From an uncultured Methylobacillus sp. (GTDB lineage: Bacteria; Pseudomonadota; Gammaproteobacteria; Burkholderiales; Methylophilaceae), in contig CAIJXJ010000052.1 of NCBI GenBank assembly GCA_903824575.1, forward strand, positions 1 through 48,540: DNA of 48,540 nt, given 5' to 3'. Under the pieces are notes generated by a model. That model did no database searches and had not been told where the DNA came from. It saw nothing but the letters and a program-made list of their open reading frames with translations. Position 1 is the first letter of the stretch. Every line of letters begins with the position of its first letter. Positions 8,680 through 18,600 of this stretch are shown in pieces. The translations under genes were made by a program, and so were the position numbers.

Positions 8680-9530
8680 GCACCATCGACGAAAATCGCT
8701 ATTTACGCCGACGCATCCTCAATGCCTTCAATCTGACCCTGGCCTTTGCCACCGTGGCCTTCGCCCTGTTCTTCCTGGCGTGGATCCTGTGGACCCTGCT
8801 GGTCAACGGCATCGGCCATGTCAACCTTGGCACCTTCACACAGATGACACCGCCGCCGGGCAGCAAGGGGGGCCTGCTCAACGCCATCGTCGGCAGTCTG
8901 TACATGGTCGGCATGGCGACCCTGATCGGCACCCCGGTGGGGGTCATGGCCGGCACCTATCTGGCGGAATTCGGCCGTGCCGGCTGGCTGGCGCCGACCA
9001 CGCGCTTCATCAACGACATCTTGCTGTCGGCGCCCTCCATCGTCATCGGCCTGTTTGTCTACGAGTTGGTGGTGCATCGCATGGGGCACTTTTCCGGCTG
9101 GGCAGGCGCCTTGGCGCTGGCACTGATCGTGCTGCCGGTAGTAGTGCGCACCACCGAGAACATGCTGCAACTGGTGCCCAACAGCCTGCGTGAAGCCGCG
9201 AGCGCCCTCGGTGCGCCGCAATGGAAAGTGGTTGTGATGGTATCCTACCGGGCAGCGAAGGCCGGCATGCTGACCGGCATCCTGCTGGCAGTGGCACGGA
9301 TTTCCGGCGAAACTGCGCCGCTCTTGTTCACCTCGCTCAACAACCAGTTCTGGAGCAATGACTTGAACGGGCCGATGTCCAGCCTCGCCGTGATCATCTT
9401 CCAGTTCGCCATGAGCCCCTATGAGGACTGGCACCACCTGGCTTGGAGCGGCGCGCTCCTGATTACCCTGTTTGTGCTGGGCATGAACATCCTGGCAAGA
9501 TCCATCTTTCACAAGGGCAGCCACGAATGA
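8676..9530 (+). CDS. pstA: Phosphate ABC transporter permease
   Basis: PstA pairs with PstC to form the transmembrane channel for phosphate. The 284-residue protein has about six membrane segments. Typical PstA features are [34 protein letters not shown], and the EAA loop [20 protein letters not shown], which docks on Pst[18 protein letters not shown] closes the conserved region. It overlaps pstC by 4 nt upstream, and its stop overlaps the probable pstB start by 4 nt downstream, so the operon is tightly coupled throughout. Confidence 0.96.
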   Translation: MSTIDENRYLRRRILNAFNLTLAFATVAFALFFLAWILWTLLVNGIGHVNLGTFTQMTPPPGSKGGLLNAIVGSLYMVGMATLIGTPVGVMAGTYLAEFGRAGWLAPTTRFINDILLSAPSIVIGLFVYELVVHRMGHFSGWAGALALALIVLPVVVRTTENMLQLVPNSLREAASALGAPQWKVVVMVSYRAAKAGMLTGILLAVARISGETAPLLFTSLNNQFWSNDLNGPMSSLAVIIFQFAMSPYEDWHHLAWSGALLITLFVLGMNILARSIFHKGSHE

Positions 9531-10351
9531 CCGAACTTCACCTGACAGCACCCCACTTGATGCACCCTGAATATCAACAGGAAAATTCCATGTCTGTACC
9601 CAACAAGATTACCGTCAAGGATCTCAACTTCTACTACGGCAACTTCCATGCCCTGAAGAATATCAACCTGGGCATCCCGGACAATCATGTGACAGCGTTC
9701 ATCGGCCCATCCGGCTGCGGCAAATCGACCCTGTTGCGCACCTTCAACCGCATGTACCAGCTGTACCCAAAGCAAGTCGCCAAGGGTGAGATCATTCTGG
9801 ACGGTGACAATGTGCTCGACGCCAAGCAGGACCTGAACCTGTTGCGCGCCAAGGTCGGCATGGTGTTCCAGAAACCGACGCCATTTCCAATGTCGATCTA
9901 TGACAACATTGCCTTCGGCATCAAGCTCTACGACAACCTGAAAAAAACCGACATGGACGACCGCGTCGAATGGGCGCTGCAAAAGGCAGCGCTATGGAAC
10001 GAGGTCAAGGACAAACTGCACCAGACCGGCACCAGCCTGTCAGGCGGCCAACAACAACGCCTGTGCATCGCCCGCGGCATTGCCGTCAGGCCGGAAGTGC
10101 TGCTGTTGGACGAACCCTGCTCCGCGCTCGACCCGATCTCTACGGCCCGCATCGAGGAACTGATCCACGAACTCAAGTCGGACTACACCATTCTGATCGT
10201 GACGCACAATATGCAGCAGGCCGCACGCGTGTCCGACTACACCGCCTACATGTATCTGGGTGAGATGATCGAGTTCGACATCACTGACAAGATGTTCACC
10301 AAACCCTCCCGCCGCGAGACCGAAGACTACATCACCGGGAAATTCGGTTAG
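9527..10351 (+). CDS. pstB: Phosphate ABC transporter ATP-binding protein
   Basis: PstB is the cytoplasmic ATPase that powers phosphate import. All ABC motifs are present: Walker [10 protein letters not shown] (about 60-68), the Q-loop in [20 protein letters not shown], signature [13 protein letters not shown], Walker [13 protein letters not shown], and switch His in VTHNMQQ. I start it at ATG 9527, which overlaps the pstA stop (ATGA) and has AAGG upstream, giving 274 residues. A start at ATG 9590 (MSVPNKITV), with AGGA upstream, is an equally reasonable alternative of 253 residues. The usual last gene of pst operons, phoU, does not follow; an EAL/GGDEF gene does. Confidence 0.95.
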   Translation: MTELHLTAPHLMHPEYQQENSMSVPNKITVKDLNFYYGNFHALKNINLGIPDNHVTAFIGPSGCGKSTLLRTFNRMYQLYPKQVAKGEIILDGDNVLDAKQDLNLLRAKVGMVFQKPTPFPMSIYDNIAFGIKLYDNLKKTDMDDRVEWALQKAALWNEVKDKLHQTGTSLSGGQQQRLCIARGIAVRPEVLLLDEPCSALDPISTARIEELIHELKSDYTILIVTHNMQQAARVSDYTAYMYLGEMIEFDITDKMFTKPSRRETEDYITGKFG

Positions 10352-10410
10352 CCCATAAAAATCGTATTGCCGGCGGGCTCTGTCATCTCAACGCAATAAT
10401 TGCGGGTTAT

Positions 10411-10431
10411 GGTAACCATCCAACGGTTACC
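10411..10431. repeat. Inverted repeat upstream of the EAL-CBS-GGDEF gene
   Basis: GGTAACC (10411-10417) and GGTTACC (10425-10431) form a perfect 7-bp inverted repeat with a 7-nt centre, 13 bp before the start codon at 10444. With no T tract it is not a terminator for pstB. It could be an operator, or an mRNA hairpin close to the ribosome binding site. Confidence 0.45.
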
Positions 10432-10443
10432 GGTACCCGCATC

Positions 10444-12249
10444 ATGATGCAGCTCGCCACAGCTCGGCAGTTTGAAAATTTTCAGCAGGAAGAACGCCTT
10501 GACGAGATCATCCGGAAGCGGCACCTCACTGCGGTGTTTCAACCCATCGTGCAGATGGGCAATGCCACCATCTTCGGCTTTGAGGGCCTGATCCGCGGCC
10601 CCTCCAACGGCCCCCTGCATTCGCCCTTTGCATTGTTCCAGGCGGCCAAGCGACAGAATCGCTCGCTGGAAGTTGAGTACCTCACCCGCAGCATCGTACT
10701 GAAAGCCTTCGCCGAGCTGAGGCTACCCGGCAAGATATTTCTCAACGTCAGCCCGGACGCGCTACTGCTGGAAGGCTGGCGTAGCGGCGAAACGCTGCGC
10801 TGGATCACCGAATCGGGTTTACAGCCAGAACGCATTGTCATCGAACTGACCGAAAACGCATCCTCACTTGAATACTCTGTACTGCGGGACGCGACCCGGC
10901 ACTACCGCAACATGGGTTTTGAAATCGCCATGGATGATCTGGGTGAAGGCTGCTCCAGTTTGCGCATGTGGTCTGAAATCCGCCCGGATTACGTCAAGGT
11001 CGACAAACACTTCATCCAGGGCATCAATCTGGATCCGGTCAAGCTGCAATTCGTGCGCTCCATCGGCGAGATCGCGAAAAATTCTGGCTGCCGCGTCATT
11101 GCCGAAGGCATCGAAACGCAGGCTGAACTGATCGCGACCCGCGACCTGGGAGTCGCCTTCGGACAGGGCTACCATTTTGCTCACCCCCTGTCGCGGCCTG
11201 AAACAAAACTGCCTCCCGGCATCACGGAGACCCTGAAAGGCGTATCAGGCATGATCAATTCTCCGCACAGTCATTACCTGCACAAGAATGCCACTGTCGC
11301 CAACCTGTTAAAGTATGTACGGCCGGCACGCACAGACGCTACCAACGAAGAGGTATTCAGCCTGTTCGAGCATGACCAGTCGCTGTATTCGATTCCTGTC
11401 ATCGACGGTGATTCCCCGGTCGGCCTGATCAGCCGTCATACCATGATCGACCGTTTCGCTCGTCAATTTGGCAAGGAACTGTTCGGCCGACGCAGTTGCA
11501 CCATGCTGATGGATGCTTCCCCCCTGATCGTCGACCGCTCTGTCAGCTTGCACGAACTCTCCAGCCGCATTCTTGGAATGGAACCTTACCACTTGACCTC
11601 GGGCTTCATTATCACCGACCGTGGCCACTATATTGGCATGGGTAGCGGGCACGATCTGCTGCGTGAAATCACCCAGATGCAAATCACGGCTGCGCGCTAT
11701 GCCAATCCCTTGAGCGGGCTGCCTGGAAACGTACCCATCAATGAACATATAGACCACCTGTTGCAAGCAGGTGTGAGTTTTCATGCCTGCTATTTTGATC
11801 TGGATCATTTCAAGCCCTACAACGATGTCTATGGATTCCGCAAGGGCGACGAGATCATCAAGTTAACCGCGCGCTTGCTGCAGGAATCAGCCTTGGAAGC
11901 GCTGGACTTCGTCGGCCACATAGGCGGCGATGATTTCATCGTGCTGTTTCAGAGCGAAGATTGGGAACTCCGCTGCCAAACCCTGCTGCAAAAATTCGCT
12001 ATTGAGGCACCAATCCACTACGATGCCGCCGACAACGCAAAGCACGGCATTGAAGCAGAGGACAGGCAGGGGAACCTGACTTTTCATCCCGTCATCAGCC
12101 TGTCGATCGGAGCGGTTCGCATCGATCCCGGACACTTCGATTCCCACCACGAAGTGGCGACTGCCGCCACGCTCGCCAAGAAAGAAGCCAAGAAAACACC
12201 AGGCAATACACTGTTTCTGGATCGGCGCACACCGCTGATACAGGCTTAG
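10444..12249 (+). CDS. Hybrid c-di-GMP protein: EAL - CBS pair - GGDEF
   Basis: The 601-residue protein has an N-terminal EAL phosphodiesterase domain (about 25-260), a pair of CBS domains (about 280-410) and a C-terminal GGDEF domain (about 425-595). The EAL signature reads EGL (Glu47). The other catalytic residues look intact: Asn in FLNVSP, Glu in IELTEN, the pair in AMDDLGEG, Lys in VKVDKHF, Glu in AEGIET and Gln in GQGYHF. The GGDEF signature is HIGGDDF, so its second acidic residue is Asp rather than Glu; cyclase activity may be reduced. CBS domains usually bind adenine nucleotides, suggesting energy-state control of c-di-GMP turnover. No signal peptide or membrane segment is seen, so it is probably cytoplasmic. 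It follows pstB by 92 nt. Confidence 0.9.
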   Translation: MMQLATARQFENFQQEERLDEIIRKRHLTAVFQPIVQMGNATIFGFEGLIRGPSNGPLHSPFALFQAAKRQNRSLEVEYLTRSIVLKAFAELRLPGKIFLNVSPDALLLEGWRSGETLRWITESGLQPERIVIELTENASSLEYSVLRDATRHYRNMGFEIAMDDLGEGCSSLRMWSEIRPDYVKVDKHFIQGINLDPVKLQFVRSIGEIAKNSGCRVIAEGIETQAELIATRDLGVAFGQGYHFAHPLSRPETKLPPGITETLKGVSGMINSPHSHYLHKNATVANLLKYVRPARTDATNEEVFSLFEHDQSLYSIPVIDGDSPVGLISRHTMIDRFARQFGKELFGRRSCTMLMDASPLIVDRSVSLHELSSRILGMEPYHLTSGFIITDRGHYIGMGSGHDLLREITQMQITAARYANPLSGLPGNVPINEHIDHLLQAGVSFHACYFDLDHFKPYNDVYGFRKGDEIIKLTARLLQESALEALDFVGHIGGDDFIVLFQSEDWELRCQTLLQKFAIEAPIHYDAADNAKHGIEAEDRQGNLTFHPVISLSIGAVRIDPGHFDSHHEVATAATLAKKEAKKTPGNTLFLDRRTPLIQA

Positions 12250-12377
12250 TCAAACCAAATCCAGGCCGCCGCTAGATGGCGTCCAACAGTTTCAGTTGCA
12301 CTCCGGGGAGACCGCTAACAAAAAAAATGACGCGCCAGCATGCTACTATATGATTTTGCGAAAAAATAATTTGCGTC

Positions 12378-14585
12378 ATGGCTGCAATCAAAAAAATCCC
12401 TGTAAGTCCTGGCATATTCTGGATCGAGGTTCCGTCTGCTGACTTACGGGTACTTTGCGGATGTCCGGTCGACGCCGTCAAGCATCTCATGCGCAAGGGT
12501 CTGGTAGTGACCATGGAGATTGCGGGCGTCTGTTTCGAGTCCGGACCAAATACCATCTTGCTGTCCGACCTGCCTATCCAGAATGGCAAGGTTTGCAATC
12601 GCTCCGAGTTTCCGATACTGCAAATGCTCTACCGTCAGGGCATGATCCTCCCCGACCATCCGGCTAATACCGGCACCCTTCCTACCCTGCTTGGATCTTC
12701 CAACCAGGTCATGGCGCAGATGGAATACATTTTCCGGGGTAATTACGGCCTGGCATCCAGAGAAGAGTTGATCGCGGCAGAAGTTCGACCAGAACTGGCC
12801 GATGAGATCATGCGCATGAAGCTCGCCTTCGCCTTTGGGCGCATCAGGCCTAGCGAAGAACTGATCAACCCGGTATTCCTGGATCAAGACGCGGTCGAAA
12901 TTCGCAGCGGCATCTTTATCCGCAGGCTGCGTAGCAACGTCTTCGAATTTTCTGCTGGCCTGGAAAGGGTCGAAGTCGACCTCAATCTTGGCCCCGGCGA
13001 GTTGTACGAGTGCCCCTATACGCTGGACATGCATTTACTGGAACGAGAATATTTCTCGATCATTCACCTGGGCGACGGTGACGGCTGGGACATGAATCGT
13101 CCCACCCTGGGCAGCATCGTCCTGTTCCAGGGTCGCATCTACCTGATCGATGCAGGACCCAACATCGATTACTCACTCAATGCACTGGGCATCGGCGTCA
13201 ACGAGATTGATGGGGTTTTCCAAACCCACGCCCATGATGATCATATTGCCGGGCTCTCCATGCTGCTCAAGCGCGATCATCGCATTCCGTATTACGCCGT
13301 ACCCATGGTACGCAGCTCGGTCATGAAGAAACTCTCTGCTGCGATGCAAATCCCCGAAATCGAATTCTCGCACCTGTTCGAGATGCGCGATCTCATGCTT
13401 GGTGAGTGGAACGATATCGTAGGTTTGGGCGTCAAGCCCGTGCTGTCACCGCACCCGGTCGAAACCACGGTACTCTTCTTTCGTTCCATTTGGGAAGGCG
13501 GCTACCGCAGCTACGCCCATCTAGCCGACATTGCCTCGTTTGATGTGCTACAGAAAATGGTGGTGCCGGATGACGCGCCGGCAGGCATCAGCCAGGCCAT
13601 GTTTGACCGGACCAGAACGACCTATCTTGAAAAGGTGGACCTGAAAAAAATCGACATCGGCGGAGGGCTGATTCATGGCGCCGCCGCTGACTTCAGCGCC
13701 GACACTTCGAAAAAAATTGTGCTGGCCCATCTGTCCCGACCCCTGTCACGGGAAGAGCGCACGATAGGCTCCGGCGCCCCATTCGGCACCAAGGACGTGC
13801 TAATCAAGGGCACGTCTGACACCAATCGCCATCTGGCCTTTGGCTATCTCAGCGATTACTTCCCCGACGCGCCCAAGCACACCATCCGCCATCTGCTAAA
13901 TGGGGACATAGTCACCTTCAATCCTGAGACCTTCCTGCTCAAGGTCGGCCAGACTGTTGATTGCGTCTATCTGGTGTTGAACGGTTCAGTCGAGACTATA
14001 ATCGCGAAAGAAAATTCAAGACATATTCTCTCGGCCAGTTCTATGATTGGCGAGACTCAGGTGCTACTGGGAACACCCTCGCTCGAAACCTACCGTGCGG
14101 CAAGCTTTGTCAGAGCTTTGCGTTTATCCAAGGATGTCTTTATTGACTTCATCACGCGCGGTGAGCAATACCCGAAAGTACTGCATTCGCGTAACCACAT
14201 GGATTTTTTTCGCAAGGCCAGCATCTTTGCCGACGCAGTATCCTGCACCACCCTGAGCCAGTTAGTGCGGGCAGCAAAATTAGTCCGTTTCAGCAAAGGC
14301 GCCATCCTGCCCCCCCCAACCGACGAACTGTTGGTCATTCATACCGGGGCAGCGTTGCTGTCCACCCCGGTGCGGGAAGACCTGGTCCTTGGAGTCGGCA
14401 TGAATATTGGCGCCCTGTCGATATCGGGCGAACCACCCATAGACACGCAACTTCAGTTCCTTGAAGACAGCGAGGTCTACCAAATACCAGTTGAAGCCCT
14501 GGCCAACATTCCGATCGTACGCTGGAAGTTAATTGAAACCCACAGAAGGCGCTATGTCGACAGAAGGCAAATTGTCAGGACATGA
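12378..14585 (+). CDS. Metallo-beta-lactamase fold protein with cyclic-nucleotide-binding domain
   Basis: This 735-residue protein combines three parts. Residues 1 to about 190 form an N-terminal region I do not recognise; it begins with IPVSPGIFWIEVPS and has a CGCPVDAVKHL stretch. A metallo-beta-lactamase fold follows (about 220-480), with the metal-binding motif THAHDDHIAGL near residue 284 and further His and Asp residues downstream. The C-terminal half has a cyclic-nucleotide-binding-like beta-roll (about 508-590) around LLKVGQTVDCVYLVLNGSVE and IGETQVLLG, and a second, weaker roll beyond it. No signal peptide is visible. MBL hydrolases include phosphodiesterases, so a nucleotide-regulated phosphodiesterase is possible, but that is inference. 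It lies 128 nt after the hybrid EAL/GGDEF gene on the same strand, suggesting joint signalling. Confidence 0.75.
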   Translation: MAAIKKIPVSPGIFWIEVPSADLRVLCGCPVDAVKHLMRKGLVVTMEIAGVCFESGPNTILLSDLPIQNGKVCNRSEFPILQMLYRQGMILPDHPANTGTLPTLLGSSNQVMAQMEYIFRGNYGLASREELIAAEVRPELADEIMRMKLAFAFGRIRPSEELINPVFLDQDAVEIRSGIFIRRLRSNVFEFSAGLERVEVDLNLGPGELYECPYTLDMHLLEREYFSIIHLGDGDGWDMNRPTLGSIVLFQGRIYLIDAGPNIDYSLNALGIGVNEIDGVFQTHAHDDHIAGLSMLLKRDHRIPYYAVPMVRSSVMKKLSAAMQIPEIEFSHLFEMRDLMLGEWNDIVGLGVKPVLSPHPVETTVLFFRSIWEGGYRSYAHLADIASFDVLQKMVVPDDAPAGISQAMFDRTRTTYLEKVDLKKIDIGGGLIHGAAADFSADTSKKIVLAHLSRPLSREERTIGSGAPFGTKDVLIKGTSDTNRHLAFGYLSDYFPDAPKHTIRHLLNGDIVTFNPETFLLKVGQTVDCVYLVLNGSVETIIAKENSRHILSASSMIGETQVLLGTPSLETYRAASFVRALRLSKDVFIDFITRGEQYPKVLHSRNHMDFFRKASIFADAVSCTTLSQLVRAAKLVRFSKGAILPPPTDELLVIHTGAALLSTPVREDLVLGVGMNIGALSISGEPPIDTQLQFLEDSEVYQIPVEALANIPIVRWKLIETHRRRYVDRRQIVRT

Positions 14586-14649
14586 GACGAAATCCTGAAC
14601 TGGTCACGACAAACCCTCATTCAAGTCACCATTTGCATGAAACAAACAG

Positions 14650-15606
14650 CTAGTCGTCGGTGCCGCGAATGTCGGAAACCACAATCTGCTCTGTCCTGTA
14701 GCCCGCACCATCAACCTGGCGAAATTTTACTGGAAGCAATCGATATTCCAGCGCCAGCCAGACTTCAAAATAGGCCTCGTTTCTGCCATGCATCTTGCGT
14801 AAATGCAGAGCCCGCAATTTTCCCATTGGGGTATCAATAGCCTCTACCGACCCAATTTCAATTTGAATTGATTCAAGCTGCGTGCCATCGCTGATCGCCA
14901 TCGGAATAATTTCTCCTTGCAACGGAATTTGCGATAGTTGGTACATGAAGCTCAAAATGTCCTCGGCGCCGCTAGGGAGCGACGCATCCCGGCCCGCCAA
15001 AAAATGCAGTTGCTGTGCCGGCCAATCAAAAGTGGCTGCCAGACGCGAGTTACCACCTGCCCCATTATTTTCCTGCTTGAAGGTCTCCGGCCTCAAACCA
15101 TGCTCGTCAACCCTGCCAACGCTCTCCTGAACCAGAACTTCATGGCCGAGCAGATGACTCATGCCGGCAGTTTCGCGGCTTGATTTTAAGTGGTAAAGCC
15201 CCGCCTTGATCTCAAACTGGTGATGAATCTCGCCAACCTTGAACAGGTCGGAGTCTCGGTAAACAGAAAAAACCAATTGCAAGCGTGTAGGAAATACGTG
15301 ATTTTTTTCCGTTTTTTCCAATGCTGGCATCGGCTGTGCAGCTTTTTTTTGCGCTCTTGCTGCCACAGTGCCACCAGGCCTGATTGCCTGATCTGCCGAC
15401 TCCATCGCGGCGATGGGCGCCATCAGAGTCGGCCTTGGCTCAAGCCCTGCGCTCAAGGATGGTGAAATGACTTTCTCATGGGGTAATTTCATCGGTGGTA
15501 GCCACAACAGCGCGGCGTGGACCAGCACGGACAGCAGAATGGCGAGGCACACCCGGCGGCCAGGGCTGCTCCATGCTGCATTCATGCCAAAAACGGTGGT
15601 TTGCAC
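14650..15606 (-). CDS. DUF3108-type envelope protein
   Basis: The protein has 318 residues from a GTG start at 15606, or 311 from ATG 15585. It has a single N-terminal membrane segment (CLAILLSVLVHAALLWLPP) in a TonB-like arrangement. A Pro/Ala-containing linker follows, then a periplasmic domain resembling DUF3108. Conserved-looking stretches are FSVYRDSDLFKVGEIHHQFE, then YHLKSSRETAG, and LRALHLRKMHGRNEAYFEVW. DUF3108 proteins are poorly characterised envelope proteins with a lipocalin-like beta fold. The GTG overlaps a GGCGGAT ribosome-binding-like stretch. It begins 7 nt after the pilY1 stop, so it is probably the last gene of the minor-pilin operon. A link to pilus assembly is inferred only from position. 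Confidence 0.7.
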   Translation of the reverse strand: MQTTVFGMNAAWSSPGRRVCLAILLSVLVHAALLWLPPMKLPHEKVISPSLSAGLEPRPTLMAPIAAMESADQAIRPGGTVAARAQKKAAQPMPALEKTEKNHVFPTRLQLVFSVYRDSDLFKVGEIHHQFEIKAGLYHLKSSRETAGMSHLLGHEVLVQESVGRVDEHGLRPETFKQENNGAGGNSRLAATFDWPAQQLHFLAGRDASLPSGAEDILSFMYQLSQIPLQGEIIPMAISDGTQLESIQIEIGSVEAIDTPMGKLRALHLRKMHGRNEAYFEVWLALEYRLLPVKFRQVDGAGYRTEQIVVSDIRGTDD

Positions 15607-15612
15607 ATCCGC

Positions 15613-18600
15613 CTATTCCGTGATCAGTTCTCGCCTTGATACCCGCCTGGTGCCAACTGAGGCTGAACCAATTGGGACGCTACCCGTCGTGGTACTGCCA
15701 TCAGACATCCGGACCAACTGGACCACGCTGTTATTCGGCAACATCACGTAGACCGGGCGGGTCGCCAGGGCATTGCCCAGCTTGACGGAGAGGACATGCG
15801 TGACCGAGGTGGAAACGGGCGCTCCAGACCGATAGTCAAAGAAATAAGAATAACTGTATCCGCCTACCGTACAGGCACTGACGCTGGGGACGTTAGCCGT
15901 GAAGCCCAGTGTGCCGAGCTGCAGGGTTGGATCGGTATACGAGCGCTCCCCACTATCCGGAAGATCAACATACCAGCCATAACTCAAGGCAAAATTCACC
16001 AGATTACTCGTGCTGGTACGCACGATCTCGCCCGGCAGGCAGATGCTAGACGGTGAATTCGCCGGACAGGTCGTGGTGGTCTGAACCTGCTGGACGAATC
16101 CGCTACCCGACGCATGGGGATTGGTTGCATAGATAGCCGTGGCGGGCGTGGTGCCCAGCGTCAGCGGGTCCTTGATACCATAGATGGTCTGCGTGCCGGT
16201 GGTGACCAGGTCGCTGGCACCCAGGTAGCGTCCAGTACCAACATACACCAGCGTGTTGCCATTATAGATGCCGACCTGAGGCTTCTCTGTGATTGGCTGG
16301 ATGTTGCCGGCAGCATCATGCAAGGTCACCAGCAACTGCGCGTCATAGCCGGTGGCACCGACATTATTATTAACGTCGAAGCGCCACAGATTGCCCAACA
16401 AGTCTCCGCCATAAATCTGGACCACCGTCTGGTCTGATCCCGAGTTGACAGTCTGCGCGATGATACGGGACAGGCCACTGGGGGTGGTGGTGTTGCCGAC
16501 CCCGGTGCTAATGGCACGGATCAGGGCGCCGGTTGCCGCATTGATGACATACAGACGGCCGACCCCGTCGCCGGGGGAAACATTGTTATAACCCGACGTA
16601 ACCAGTACAACCCAGGTCTTGGTGGCGCAGGTAGCGTCATCACACACCTTGGCTATTTGCGGATTGCCAAAGGTCAAACCCATGTTGTTGTCGGTAAACT
16701 CCCACAGCGCCTTGGGCTGTGCCGGGTTGCTGATATCCAGCGCATAGTAGCCGCGGCCGCCGGCGTTGAGACCGCCAACCAGGATGGTCTTCCAGACGGC
16801 GGTCGTGGCATTGCTGCAATGACTGGTGCAGATATCCCCGGCAATCGGCGTGCCATCGACATAATATTGATGGTTATTGGAGTAATTCTTGTCTGCCAGA
16901 TGATAAAGGCTGGGTAACACCATGGACGGAATATAATCCCAAGCTTCCGCGCCACCAGTGACACTGACACCCCCGCTCGACACATTGCCACTGCTGTCCA
17001 TCAGATCAGTAGCGGCATAGAAGGCATGTAACATGCCATCATTGGCAGCGGCATACACCATGCCCTGACGCGCCGACAGGCTTGCCACGTAAGCGAGGTA
17101 CCCAGGGTCGGCATAGGCATGCAGTGGCGCCTTCATGTAAACGGCCTCGGCATTCACGATGTCGCCCAGGATCAGGGGACGCTGCCGGTAATACTTGGTG
17201 TTGTCGGTCAGGATGCCTTCATTGCTTCGGTCGCCGCGCAGAAAATTTACCAGATTGGTGCCGGCGGCATTGGATTGTGCCGTCGCCGACAAACAGGACG
17301 GTGCGCCGGTACAGAACTGGGACAACGAGGCAATGGCAGACTGGTCGAAGAAAGCCTGCTGTGCGCCCGACATATTGGCATAGGTAAATGACATCAGGCC
17401 ATTGGTAGCTGTCGAGTTGTAGATGTAGATGTTGCGCGAACCACCGGCAGGACTCGCTGCGGCCTGGGTGTCAAGCAAATTATTGGGTGTCGGACAGGCC
17501 TGTGTCGACGTCCCTGCAGCGACGCTGGTGTCGTCCGCACACCAGTCAATGCTGGAACTGACCTGCCCCGTCGTCAGGTCAAGCTGCTGGCGGATCAACT
17601 GTCCGGTCCAATTGACAGTGGCAAATGAGGAACTGAACACAAAATTATCGCCCGAAGTCACATTCGGGTTGCTTGTCGTCGCCGCAGCAGAACCGCCGGT
17701 TCTGGCCGAGACATTAGCTAGCGCCGAGGACAGGCCCAGCGCCAACATACCTGGATTAGTGGCGCTGAAATAGGTGCCGCGTCCATCGACCGCAGCATGC
17801 CAGAGATCATCAATATTCTCCGGGATGCCGGATACGTTGGGAATCGGCCAGTTGCACACGGTACCATTGGCCTGCCAAGAGCAGATACCACCCGTCGTAT
17901 TGGCCAATACGCCATTCTTCACCGAGAAGAAGTCCCCGCTGGTCTCTGTCTGATAAGTTGGTGAAAACACCATCTTTCCCCGCGCCCCCAGCCCCAACGT
18001 AAAGGTTGTCATGTGCTGCCAAGAGGCGGAATCCTGCCCGCCCTTGGGCACGTTATTGGTGCTGACATCGGTGCCAACAAAGCCGGTGGCACTCGACAGG
18101 TTGTTGCCGAGAGCAGATGTCCGCAGGTCCGTCAGATAATAATATTCTGCAACATCCGCCAGGGTATTGGAGGTGCCGCCCGAACTGGCAAGCGTCGTCA
18201 GCGGGTTGGGGTTGCCGTTATAGGTGGCCGGCGTGGTAGTGGTGGGGCCGGACAAAGTGGTGACCACAGCGCCGCCGTTGTTTGCTATCAAACTCGTGCC
18301 AGCAGCGGATGTGCTGCCTCCTGCAGCCGGTGACGTCGCCATGCACGACGAAGCGGCGCTGCCGCTATTGTTCCAGCTGGTGCCACCGCCGGGCGCACCA
18401 GTGTCGGAGACGGCTGCCGTATTGCTACTAACCTGGGATGCGACAGGACCCACCGTGGTGATCGTGGGCGGCTGGGCCTGGCCATTGATGGTCTGTACCG
18501 TGCTACTGGTCGTCGTCGTGTTGTTGTTCACCGTGGTAGCAGTGCCGCTGGCCACTTGGCTATAAGTCTGATTCTGCACGCTCACGGTGTGGCCGCTGAC

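Noticed and set aside
10380-10397. Possible second Pho box (CTGTCATCTCAACGCAAT) before the EAL gene
   Set aside because: Only the first half site matches; the second half is absent, so PhoB binding is not supported.
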